Source: Magicicada septendecula (lineage: Eukaryota; Arthropoda; Insecta; Hemiptera; Cicadidae). From it: 64,000 nucleotides of DNA. Numbering within the stretch: position 1 is the first letter of the stretch; each line of letters begins with the position of its first letter. Both the position numbers and the translations under genes were made by a program. The stretch covers positions 250,521,542 to 250,585,541 of the forward strand of contig CM068375.1 in assembly GCA_034769895.1 (NCBI GenBank). The letters are read 5' to 3'. Below, piece by piece: positions 36,100 through 47,637 of the stretch. The notes under the pieces are model-generated. The model did not search any database. It was not told where the DNA came from and saw only the letters and a program-made list of their open reading frames with translations.

Positions 36100-37195
36100 A
36101 TCGGTATGGTGAACCATACATGACTTCCATGTTCTAAGATTTATATTTAAAATCATTTACTTGAATTCGGTTTGATAATTTCTAAAAAAAATTTCTCCCA
36201 CCCTCAAACTATTTTCACTATTTGTAGATATTTTTGTTATTATGGATACTCGTTTAGTATAATGTTATTTCCGAGACACTTCATCTACAAAAATTAGGTA
36301 CTTTATTCTTATAAAGAAACTGAACTATGCAGATAATCATCCCTCCTCCTCAAGCGATCCCCACTTTATAAAGTGTAAATATATTTAACTTTATACCTAA
36401 TATTTAAACTTTCATAAAGTAATAGTTTTATCATATGTAACTGCTAAGGTATCTTATCCTTCAAAATTAAATACTCGAATTTTACTAGATATCAGTAAAG
36501 TAATTTTCAAAAAATCCACGTGTACATCATTTTACAGTGGATTAATATGACTTTATTTTCGAGACACTTATTTATCAAAATTAAGTACCTTACTCTTGTT
36601 AAAACACAAAACAATGAAGACAAAATACCCCTCCCCCTTAACCAAACAAACCCATTTTTGATATTTACACTTTTATTGAGTAATAGTTTCATCATATGTA
36701 ATTACCAAAGTATCTTATCCTTGAAAATGGCGTAGTTTATTCGACTTCAGAAAGGTAATTTTCAAAAAATTAACCCCTCCCTTTCAACTCCCCTTTTCAT
36801 TTATAAATACTTCATCTACCTTTCTACAGTGGATGACATTTATTAAGACCTTCTTTTCGGGATACATTTTTCAAAACTAAATACTTTACTCTTGTAGAAC
36901 GTAAAACGTTGCAGGTAAACTACCCTCCCCTTTAACCGATCTTCATTATAATCAACAGGCCTTCAGTCCTCTACAACTCGGGCACATAAGCAAAAAATTA
37001 GTTGATTCTGTTTAAATTTGCGGCAGTTCTCATTCGCCATAGAAAAAATTCTATACCCAGAGACACTTTCCGGACACTTTTCTTCATGGTTTGAGGGTAG
37101 TAGGGCTACAATCAGAATCAGCCCTTATCTCGAACACAATTTTTTTCGCAACCACCATATTTCCATTACTTACGGAACATCGAAGTAAAAATAGT
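36100..37195 (-). repeat. Dispersed 158-bp-unit repeat family, inverted copy
   Basis: Starts with the terminal block ATATCGGTATGGTGAACCAT and includes a 158-bp-type unit (36905-37040) and the microsatellite-flanking block at 37060-37190 (CTTCATGGTTTGAGGGTAGT). Parts are diverged or rearranged. No gene. Confidence 0.75.
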
Positions 37196-37259
37196 TACAC
37201 AAATCCAAAATTTTTTTTTAGTTAATTTCTAAACTTTTCTTTTAAGTTTGTTTTTCTTC

Positions 37260-37412
37260 CGTTTCTTGATGATATGTCACACCAACGTTTCTTGATATGT
37301 CACACCAACGTTTCTTGATGATGTCACACCAACGTTTCTTGATGATGTCACACCAACGTTTCTGATGATATGTCACACCAACGTTTCTTGATGATATGTC
37401 ACACCAACGTTT
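37260..37412. repeat. ~26-bp minisatellite, left part
   Basis: Six units of GTTTCTTGATGATATGTCAC plus ACCAAC, some shortened by 2-3 bases. The same unit recurs twice at 39639-39692, so the two stretches are probably one array separated by an insert. Confidence 0.92.
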
Positions 37413-37439
37413 TAATATGCCAAATTTCAAAAAAAAAAT

Positions 37440-39638
37440 ATATATATATAGAATCAAATAAATTTTCTTTTAGTTAAGGTAAATGTCATTTGGACGTGGT
37501 GACAAGTGATGTATGAAGTTAGTTGTAGGAGTGGCGAACAAAAAACGGGTGAAGGCATCCGCTGTCGCCTACGTAAGCCTAATTGACACGCCATAAATCT
37601 AGTGTAGCGAGTGGCCACGTGTTAAAAGGACAAGGTTATTGTGATGGGTGTATCTAGAAAAGTAGAAAAGACGCCAGTGGATAATAGTTTACAATCCGAA
37701 GAAAAGTACGAGGGAGTGAATAAACTCATGAAGTGAGAAATGTTTCGTTCTAACAAAGGACGAAAGGTTACACGACACGAACATAACAACAGCAGACAGA
37801 AAACAATAAAGGGTGTTCCTTGACTGAAACGTGTAAACAGAAGATACGCCGGAACAATACTATAATACCAGGAAAGAAATCGTACGCGAGGAACGCAGGA
37901 ACTAAAAGGATAGGTTTTTGTTGGGAACCAGACAAAAAAGAAAATACTTACGGAGAGAGTTGGCGAGGCCTTTGTTCAAGAAAATATAATACCATAGGCG
38001 CAACTAATTGGACAGGCAGATGTTGGAAGAGAAATCGAAGGGTTGTCTTTGTGAAGACTAAGAGATACGACAGCTAGATTTATTACCAGGGTATTCGGAA
38101 ATGCCATTGACCGAAGGGTAAAGGACCCATGAGAAAAGTTTGGTGGGAATCAGAAGGCCTATCAGAACTTACTTTGGAAAAGTAGGTGGTCTCTGGAGTA
38201 GGTTGTACGAAAAAGAACCAATTAGGAGACGGCATCTCCGAAACCAGAAGTCTAGTGGGGAAATTCTCATGTTCGATATAGGCAAGCGACAGAGACGCGA
38301 AAAAGGGAGTCTTTACTAAATTTTCGAAAGGATCGGAAGTAAAAGGCGTGACGAAAGTGTTACGGAGTTCGTAAAATGACTTAGAAAAATATCGATATGA
38401 TATGAACTGTATAACATTTCCTAGCGTTCGAGTTTGTGATCACATGATAGTAAACGATAGTGAAACGCAATATAATGGCAGTATTAACAATTCTAACAAT
38501 GTTGTATAATAATTAGTCATGAACGAATAACAGTAACTTACCGTCATGTGTATCAGTTAAACAAACCATAAAACCGAGTGGAATATACGTCTTTAAACAA
38601 TATCACGAGTAAATTCAATGATACAATACAGATGTCAGTGAATAACTGAGGTTATAGCAACAATAATTTAGACTCGAAATAAAGCCAATACGAACGCGCG
38701 TTGTGTAATGGTGCTATATATGTGAAGTGCTACTGTGAGGTCTACGCATGCCATTCGAGATTCATCTGATGACTTATCATCAAAACTCCAATGCTGATCA
38801 AGGAGGATCGCTTACCACACCTGCGACCTCTACAAGAGATGGATAATCGTACCTCAAGTAATTTTGTTATGTACTAATTAAATTTTACACCCACTTGTCT
38901 GTCACTAAAAGAACTCACTAAAGAAATTAATTTAAAGTAATAATTTAGAGACTTCATTATAAGTAAGGTCATGTTGAACCATTAGAGAAAATCTAGTATT
39001 CATAAAACATCTATATCACATATCACAATTGTTTTGATTTTAAATGAATCCGTTTATATATAAAATGTTGTACTAAACTTAAGTTGATCCATTATAAAAA
39101 AAATGAAATATAGTAATAAGTCAAGTCTTAGAGATTGAAGAAGTATTAACTTTGTTAAATGTGCAGTAATTAATATTTATAGTAATAATTAAGTGTACCA
39201 TGAAATATGATATAATGATGTTTAGTTAATAAATTAACTAATAGAAAGTAATGACGTATAAATTTTATTGAATTGAACCCTGAGATAAACAAAAACAGTA
39301 AATGTATTATTAAATATTGACGCACACAACGTCGGGCAAACTAAGTAATTGTTATACTTGGCACCACAACAAGGTGGGGCTTCATTAATTAAAAAGAGCT
39401 GTAATTTTAATCTTTATACGTATTTGACATCCCAAAATGCGGGACATTAAATAACTAATATAACCGTAATTGCCATTAGGTTAAGTTTGGCGCCCACACG
39501 CGGGACATAAATAATTAAAGTAAATAAAAAAAAGATTTATTATATACATTTATTGTAAATATAAAGAAATATCTTTATATTTGGCGTCCACCGCTGGGCG
39601 TAAACGGGTACAACTCGTTTATCTTTATAGTTTCTTGA
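37440..39638. other. Unassigned 2.2-kb insert between minisatellite halves
   Basis: No long open frame. Between 39360 and 39600 four spaced motifs of the form TTGGCnCCCAC...GGGnC occur (39360, 39450, 39507, 39580), which recall primer-binding-site-like sequences of LTR retroelements. That is the only hint of identity; no paired long terminal repeats were recognised. If it is such an element it is an old, broken remnant. Confidence 0.3.
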
Positions 39639-39692
39639 TGATACGTCACACCAACGTTTCTTGATGATATGTCACACCAACGTTTATTTGAC
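39639..39692. repeat. ~26-bp minisatellite, right part
   Basis: Two units identical in pattern to 37260-37412, followed by a partial third (GTTT). Confidence 0.9.
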
Positions 39693-40169
39693 AGTACAGT
39701 AGCAGACGATGATTCTACGACTCATTGTTCCACAAACCGTACTGGATCTTATAATGAAAACATGGATGGCGTGAGACAAATTTTGAGTGTAATATTTAAA
39801 CGTTGATTCTGGTTTCAGTAGAAATAAATATTATTAATTATAAGAAATTGCTTACCTCTATAGAACTGAATGACTCTTTAGCAGTCAGTCCGTTTGTCAT
39901 TTGGGAAGTTGGTTTAAATTGTCTCCTTTCTCTTCTTTTGAATTACGTTATTTCAAGTAGTTTTATTTAATATGAATGGTGTACGAATATTTTTTCAATC
40001 GTTTCGGAGAACCCGGGTTTCAGTTAACCTGGATTCGGATAACCGCGATTTTACTATAACATAAAATTAGACAAGAAAATTCAAGGTGATATATAATTCT
40101 GTTGACATCTGTTATTACTCATTAGTCGTTACACAAAAATTAAAATATATGAAATTCTTATCAGATCGG

Positions 40170-40605
40170 TTGTTATTTATGGAGGCGAGCCATGGACATT
40201 AACAAAACAGGAACAAGAAAACTAAGAAGGTTTAAAAAAAGATTATAAAACGCGTTTATGGCCCGGTTAAAGAAAATGATGAATGGCGAATAAGAAATAA
40301 CCAGAAGACAGATGAAGCTATTGAACCACGAGGACACTGTAAGATTCGTAAAGGCTCAACGAATACAATGGCTAGGTCACCTAGAGCTAATGGATGACCA
40401 GCGTTTTCCAAAGAAAATCCTGAGGGCGCAAGTCTATAAAAGCAGAGAGAGGAGCCAACCTAGGATAAGATGGTTGGATGATGTGCTGGAAGATCTAACA
40501 AGAATGGAACTGAGAGGGCAATGGATAAAAGACATTTGAGAAGATTGGTATTGGAAGCCAGGACTCACGTTAGGCTACAGTCCTAAAGAAGAAGAAGAAT
40601 CGTCT
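40170..40605 (+). mobile_element. LINE 3' end with AAG tail
   Basis: Near 40170 the plus strand reads SVVIYGGEPWTLTKQEQ, and 40312-40539 reads [40 protein letters not shown], the standard C-terminus of RTE/Jockey-type polyproteins. A tail of AAG triplets ends near 40600. A second copy lies inverted at 63537-63760. Confidence 0.8.
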
Positions 40606-41086
40606 GTAATTATTCTATTATTCTGTCACTATTCTGTTATTATTCTGTAATGATATATTATTTTATTATTATTCTGTATTCTGTATGGGATGTTAGCAAG
40701 CCACAAAGGTCCGCCTGCGTCCTATAACATGAGCGGTATACAATTATTCTGCATATGAAATGGCTGCATTCTATTTTCAAGGTGATGGCAGACCAACCTG
40801 TGGAATGCCAGTAGCACGTCGCCTAATAAATAAGCGGAATTATTCAGCACTCCAACGAAGTAGCGCGACCCATAAAGAGGGACAGGGACACGTCCATGAA
40901 ATTCCGGGAGATCTGACACTAGGGGGCGTCATTCTATTCGTCATACAGTTTTGTTAAATTCGAAATCTCGCTGCGTCACCTTCGATCACGCGGCACCGAC
41001 TGGGTAAACAATATAAATAAGCTATTTATAATTTATAAATATGTATTATCAGTATTTTATATTTGGAAGAGAAAGCATATAAGAAT
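40606..41086. other. Intergenic with simple TATTCTGT repeats
   Basis: 40610-40690 is a degenerate (TTATTCTG)n tract. The GC-richer stretch at 40690-40990 has a 65-codon frame but no recognisable motif or splice context. Confidence 0.5.
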
Positions 41087-42780
41087 ATCGGTATGGCGAA
41101 CCATACATGACTTCCATGTTCAAAGATTTATATTTAAAATCATTTTCAAAATGAAATATTTCCATAGAAACTACTTCTTTCTACTTCTTGCTTCAGCCTT
41201 AACCACAGTACTGTGGTCACTAACGTATACCACCTCACGTTAGCGCACTCGATTTTCACTGATGATGACAGTCGATAGCACTGCCAAAACGTCTGGTTTT
41301 ATTGAAAACATTGGACTACGGCCAAACAGCCCAGAAATGAATTTTAACAACAAACTACTTCATTGTTGCCGATAACGTAGTACACATAAAATGATCCCCT
41401 CCCCCTTCAACTATCATTTTCATTTATAGAAAATTACCCCATCCACCTTTAACTACCCTTTTCATTTATAGATGTTTCATCTACCTTTCTACATTGGATT
41501 ATTAAAACCTTCTTTTCAGGATACTTTATTTATCAAAATTAAGTACTTTACTCTTGTTGAAACATAAAAGTTGCAGGTAAACTACTCCTCCCCTTAACCG
41601 ATCTTCACAAAATCAATAGGCTTTGAATCCTCTACAATTCAGGGATGTATGCAAAACATTATTTGATTCTGTTAGAATTTGCAGCAGTTTTAGTTCGCCA
41701 TAGAAAAAATTCTACACATGGACACACAAACACACAGACACTTTTAGAAAATATCGGTATGGAGAACCATACATGACTTCCATGTTCTAAGATTTATATT
41801 TAAAATCATTTACGAAATGAAATGTTTCTATAGAAACTACTTCTTTCCACTTATTGCTTCAGCCTTAACCACAGTACTGTGGTCACTAACGTATACCACC
41901 ACACGTTATCGCACCCGATTTTCACTGATGATGGCAGTCGACGGCATTGCCGAAACGTCTGGTTTTGCAGAAAACATTGGACTACGGACACACAGCCCGG
42001 GAAGGAATTTTAACAACAAACAACTACATTGTTGCCGATAACGTAGTACACATATAAAAATTATCCCCTTCCCTTTCAAATATAATTTTCATTTATAGAA
42101 AATTACCCCCACCTCGTTCAACTAGCCTCTTCATTTATAGATATTTCATCTACGTTTCTACAGTGGATTATTAAGATCTTCTTATCAGGATACTTTATTT
42201 ATCAAAATTAAGTTCTCTACAATGTAGGGATGTATGCAAAAACTTATTTGATTATGTTTGAATTTACGGCAGTTATCATTCGTCATAGAAAAAATTACCC
42301 ATGTTAAAACATAAAACGTTGCCGGTAAACTACCCCTTTCCCTAAACCGATCTTATACAAAAACAATACGTCTTGAGAACTCTACAATTCAGGGCTGTAT
42401 GGAAAACATTATTTGATTCTGTTTGAATTTGCGGCTGTTATCGTTTGCCATAGAAAATACCCTTGTTAAAACAAAAAACGTTGCAGGTAAACTACCCCTT
42501 TCCCTTAACCGATCTTCACCAAAAACAAAAGATCTTGAGTACTCTACAAATCAGGGCTGTATGCAAAACATTATTTGATTCTGTTTGAATTTGCGGCTGT
42601 TATCGTTTGCCATAGAAAAAAATCTAGACACACACAGACATTTTTCGAAAAATCACTTTTTTCATGTTTTAAGGGTAGTACAATCAGAATCTGCAATAAT
42701 CTCGAACACGATTTTTTTTGCCATCACCATACTTCCATTTCCTTATGGAACATGGTAGTAAACAGTAAAATACAAACTGA
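41087..42780 (-). repeat. Dispersed repeat family, two near-complete inverted copies
   Basis: Two copies in the same orientation (41087-41740 and 41752-42780). Order in the second: terminal hairpin block (ATATCGGTATGGAGAACCAT), an AT-rich block, CCACAGTACTGTGGTCACTA, a CTGATGA...GAAACGTC segment, CC-rich lines, then 158-bp units (to 42620), a short CA tract and the block ending near CTTCCATTTCCTTATGGAAC. This gives the best view of the family's gene order. No protein is encoded. Confidence 0.82.
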
Positions 42781-42959
42781 ATGTTTTAAAGAGATTTTAT
42801 GCAGGAATAGGTACATATGAAACGTGCTAATTAGGGAGCGACCGAGTCATCAAGAGATTAAGCGTAGAATACAGAGGTATTGCTAGAGAGCAAAAGAAAC
42901 GTTTATTTAGAAAAAAAAAAACGGAATTTTCCGCACCAGAGTGAACTTAAACTTGAGAG

Positions 42960-43195
42960 AGTCACTGGCATACCATTTAATAAAGAGTGTTTTATTTGTG
43001 GTTCAGAAACGTGGACACTGAGGAACAGGAATAGAGATTGAGGCGATAGAAATGTGTATTTCGGAGGGAATGAAAAGAATAAGATGGGTGGGTAAAGTGA
43101 GCGATAAAGAAGTGCTCAAAATAATCAAGGAGAATAAACGTGGTGTTGATGTGGGTATTTAGTTGTCCGAAAAGTATTGTTATTGATTGTTCCAC
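42960..43195 (+). mobile_element. LINE polyprotein relic
   Basis: In shifting frames the plus strand reads GSETWTLRNRNRD, then EMCISEGMKRIRWVGKVSDK and EVLKIIKENK, the region before the C-terminus of RTE/Jockey-type polyproteins. It is heavily decayed and ends without a clear tail. Confidence 0.6.
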
Positions 43196-43904
43196 ATAAC
43201 CGACGCTCAGACTATAATACGGTACTTGTCTACTAAGCTGTTAGCGTTAAACCCTCAATCCTATACGGCTACGCTATCGCCAGCAGGAAAGAGTACCCGC
43301 AAACACCATACGTTGTGCATACACAGGAGTCAAGGCCAGCCTTCGAATTACTGAGTACATAATTTGTATGTTCACGTTGTCATCTTCATGTAGCCTTAAA
43401 AACAAACGAGAACGTGGCGGACGGAAACTTGCCAACTTCAACGCGTACGATGACTTTGCCACGTTTTGTTACAAAGGAAAAGTGTAAACCTGTTGGAGCA
43501 AACCGTTTCTCACCGAACTAAACCCTAGTAAACAGAATTATCACTGTTGCACACCACTATAGAAAAATTATTAAGATTAGTGCTTTCAAATTTCTCAGCT
43601 TATCGTCAGATCGGAAATAACTGAAAGTTATAACCCGGAAGGTTAATACTTTAACAGTGATAATTCTGTTTGTGATTATAAACACTAACACAACTTTCTT
43701 AATTAACCCCTAGTACCTGTATAACATTAATAACTTTTCCGTTATTCTCACGAAAGTTCACGGACACCAACAGACATCAAATAAATAATTTACCATAAAA
43801 AAGTGAGTTTTACTCATATACAATATGATATCTGTATATCATAATATGGGATATATTATATATCATGATACATTATTATATATGATATATAATATATTAT
43901 ATAT
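43196..43904. other. Intergenic, ending in TATA-rich palindromic tract
   Basis: No gene recognised. 43820-43904 is a tract of overlapping ATATTATAT palindromes directly beside the inverted end at 43905. Confidence 0.5.
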
Positions 43905-45236
43905 TATGGATCTAGCTTACTTTCGGGATCTAGATTCTTTTCGTACGGCAAAGTCAAATTTCAGTGTCCTCGTTTGCACTTAATTTCCGTGTCCTGATTT
44001 GTACTACATATATTTTCTTCACAAGTAACTAATGGCAGGTTATGGAGATTATGTACGACAATGTAACTTAACTGTATTATGTTTGGAAGTATCCCAAAGT
44101 AAATTTAACATTAGTCATGTCAATCAATGAGGCCAGTCCAGTTTTTTAAGGCTAGGAGAATCCTTGAAATGTTTAGACCATCACCAGGTCATGATGGATT
44201 TAATCATCAAACTTCAGTGTCTGTGAAAAACTGGCAGATTTGAGTAGTCACTTGATAAAGGATGGTGTTGTAAAAGCAACAATACTTTCAGAATTATTTT
44301 ATGGCCCTGTCAGTCTGCAAATATCTATCACTCGTTTAGACCTTCAGCAGATTTAAACTTTTCTTATTCGTGTTAGCAATATATCATGTAAAACTGCTAG
44401 AAGTATGGAATACAAAGACAAGTCGAGCATAGGCTAGGTACACTTTACAAAACCTTTTCATCAGATGTTCAAAAGAGCAAGCGTGTAATTGTTGTTGTTG
44501 TTTTTTTTATAAGTCCCTTAGTAAGGTTTCTCAGCAACAGCTACTGGATGTCAAAGTTTGCTTCTAGGATAAACAAACCGTGAATAGCGTGTACGGATCA
44601 GTTGGAAGTTGGACTTCGGCCAGTGCACTAGTTCGGTTGTAGCGCGTTCCGATGCAAACTCAATGTTCTATGTTAATTTATTTAAGTGTGTTTGTGTCTT
44701 TGTGAACTTTTTAACGAAACCCTAACAATAGGGTAGATTTTGTTTTTACCTGAAGATGGGGATATAAGCCCTGAAACATGTTGTAATTTAGAAAAAGAAG
44801 ATCACTTAGTGGATAAAATTAAGGTAATTATTTATTAATCATATACAGTGATCTGGAGACCATACAGTAACTATGTCATTTATTGTCTATCTCTCTCCCC
44901 CTCTCCCTCCTCTCATTTATATTTATTGAAAAACATAAAAAACAGACACTCCTCTGTATGTGTCCACGTTGCATAAAATTAAAAAAAAATAATCCAAGAA
45001 ATTAAAAAAAAAAACTTGTAAACTCTGAAAACATTTGTTCTAATACAGAATTCAAATTAAATAAAGAAAAAAAGGGATTGTGTGCATGCTTGTGTGTTAA
45101 TGAAGACATCTTCCCCCTTGCTCCTCAACCACTTTCAGAAAGTGAACAGACAGAACAATACCTGACCTGCAAATGGTCTTGAAACATACTTGTGATCTTG
45201 CAAAAGAGGATCAGTCCTCTGTGTGTTTTAATGATA

Positions 45237-45287
45237 ATTAGTTAACCAGTGGACATGTCATCATGGACAACAAAATCCAAGAATTTA
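45237..45287 (+). mobile_element. Penelope-like 3'-terminal fragment
   Basis: TCATGGACAACAAAATCCAA plus GAATTT matches the extreme 3' ends at 29485-29510 and 62364-62386. Only about 50 bp of similarity. Confidence 0.6.
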
Positions 45288-45865
45288 CAAATGAATAATG
45301 AAAACACAAAGATTAAAAACTAATAAGAAATCATTCAACAGACATAAAGAAACAAGTTAGTAAAATTTATTAATGAATCAAAGGAATTCAGAAATTCAAC
45401 TGATAATCACACATTAGTACTATCACATTTCGCCTTTGCAGCTCAACAAGGAATATGGTGACGTATGCCATTCCACTGCACGCATCACTGTAATACTACA
45501 CATTTAAAATACGTTTAACAAAGTTTCGGTATTACGTGACTGTCTCTCACAAGGTATTTCTTGTAGCGAATAAAAAAAAACACTTTAACAAAATATTCAG
45601 TAAATTACACTTACATACAATGTACGAATGTTCAATCTAATACACACACAACATTACAACTGAATACATGTGAACAATGTGTTCAAAAACAGTAATACCG
45701 CACTAACACAAGCAAGTACTATCATTCAGTAGACCCCCCGCTCCTCAGGCATCTCGTCAGCAAAGCTGGTGTACGTACAGTACATAGTGTTACTAATTTC
45801 ACAATTCCACAAAATGTTTAACTATTGGATAGTGAACACTGGATTTCAATATAGTAAGTAAGATT

Positions 45866-46670
45866 ACACATATTAATGTAGGTCATTTCACAAAAAGTGA
45901 ATATGGAAAAGAAAAGAAATACACAATTTCAACTTTTTTAAACTGAAAACAAGAAATTCTTTAGGGGAGTTAGTGTAATGTATTGTGTTACTGTAAGACA
46001 GAGCAATGCTGTTAGTGTACTAATTAAGATGCATTAAATGTATAAATAAATCTAAATGGCCTAATGAGTTATTCGTAGATGACATCATTAATCTTCTAGG
46101 TGATGGTGTACAAGTCTTTCCACAGTGGTTGCAAGTTCGAGCTGATTCCTTTCTTCCTGATCATGTTATAGAACTAAGCCTGGCAGCAGGTGTGAGCCCT
46201 GAAGAAATTGCAACCAGGGTGTACAGAGTTTTCATCTTTGTATTTGCCAAAATAAAGTTGTTCTGAGCAACGTCATGTAAATTCAGGTTAAGCCAAATTC
46301 AGGTTGCTCATTACACTTTGTCTAAATTTTAAAGATATAGTGTTGATAAAGATGTTTAGGACCGTAAATATAGTAAGGGTACACATATTAATGTAAAGCA
46401 CGTTTCCATAAAAAGTGAATTGAAAAGAAAAGAAATACACAATTTCAACTTTCTTAAACTAAAAACAAGAAATTCTTTTGAGTTAGTGTAACGTGTTGTG
46501 TTACTGTAAGACAGAGCAGTGCTGTTAGTGTACTAATTAAGATGTATGAAATGTATAAATAAAGGTAAATGACCTAATAAGATATTCTTAGATGTAGTAA
46601 TTCAGGTTAGGTCAAATTGGTCATTAGACTTTGTCTAAATTTTAAAGATGTTTAGGACCATACATTAAAA
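45866..46670 (+). repeat. Direct duplication with a segment unique to unit 1
   Basis: 45866-46085 and 46381-46600 match (ACACATATTAATGTA, ATACACAATTTCAACTTT, GTTACTGTAAGACAGAGCA), and the match resumes at 46276-46370 against 46597-46670. Unit 1 alone carries about 190 bp (46086-46275). That segment is open on the plus strand and reads WPNELFVDDIINLLGDGVQV, FPQWLQVRADSFLPDHVIEL and SLAAGVSPEEIATRVYRVF before a stop near 46264. I do not recognise this peptide. Confidence 0.6.
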
Positions 46671-47637
46671 ACATTGTTTGCACATATGAGTAGGAAGCAG
46701 ATGTATTAATATAATGTTACCCAACAAGATCAGGAACAATTATGTATATTAAATTAAGTAGTTAGTGGACTTAAAAACCTGCAGTAGAAACTCGTTTTTA
46801 TAAAACAAATAGGGAGAGAATTGAAGATTTCTTGTTTGGAAATGTTAGATCTGTTTTCTTCACAAGTAACTAATGGCAGGTTATGATTTGTAATCATGTT
46901 TTCTCATAATGTATGTTGTTAATGGGCTTTTTTTTAAGAGTATGAAAAAACAATAGATACTGTACTTGAAAAAAGGTGAATTTTATTGGTAGGCCTACAT
47001 ACTAAAGTATAGAGTCCTATTTGTTTCTATTCATTAACAAAGGTCCGTACTGTAATAATTTTGTATGTAGGCCTAATATACAAGCATTCTTTAATATGTT
47101 TAAGAGATTCTCCAATTTTATTTGCATTAATTCAGACCGTAGTAACATTAAATTCCACTGTAACCCATTATTAATACTTAATCATTTGCGTGTTAACAGA
47201 AACTGCACACTGCTTTTTATTGCATTATGTTGAAAAAAGGATTTTAATGTACTTGTTTGGTTATACGTTAGATCTAGGTTATACGTTCTAAATTGGAACT
47301 AGGTTTTAATTCCGGTACTTCGAATAAATACAGCCTTTAATGTTATATACAGCCTTTATATACTAACTAAGGAAATTTTTGTTGAGTCTAATTAATTTTA
47401 AAAATCTAAAAGGTTAAGTTAGACTCTTGAACGTAGACACAACCTCCAAAAATCGTCTCTGTATCGTAATTATGCGCGATAAATTGAAACTAATTTCTGT
47501 ACTTCCAATAAATACACCCTTTTAATGTACACTAACAAAGGAAATTTTAATACGGAAGTTTGACTTTGCCTTACGAAAGTAAGCTAGATCCATATGGATT
47601 ATATAGGCTATTATAGATATATATACAATATAGTGTA

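Larger units (their letters stand above)
43905..47594. mobile_element. Unassigned element with ~40-bp inverted ends
   Basis: Left end ATGGATCTAGCTTACTTTCG and the inverted right end (47552-47594) match, continuing into GGCAAAGTCAAAnTTC; the left copy has an 18-bp internal duplication. The A+T-rich flanks prevent a call on target duplication. TTTCTTCACAAGTAACTAAT and following bases occur twice inside (about 44012 and 46856). No transposase recognised. It contains a duplicated block (45866-46670) and a short Penelope 3' fragment near 45237. Confidence 0.55.

Noticed and set aside
40760-40957. 65-codon frame in a GC-richer patch considered as a host exon
   Set aside because: Open on both strands, with no splice sites or recognised domain.
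41925-41990. Active hammerhead in the dispersed repeat
   Set aside because: CTGATGA, GGCA/TGCC and GAAAC are present, but the bases that should precede the helix I return do not form the required U-H site. It is listed only as a covariation observation.
44750-44800. CTGAA-GA...GAAACATG segment considered as another hammerhead
   Set aside because: A GGGG/CCCT helix is possible, but no helix I partner or cleavage position could be placed.
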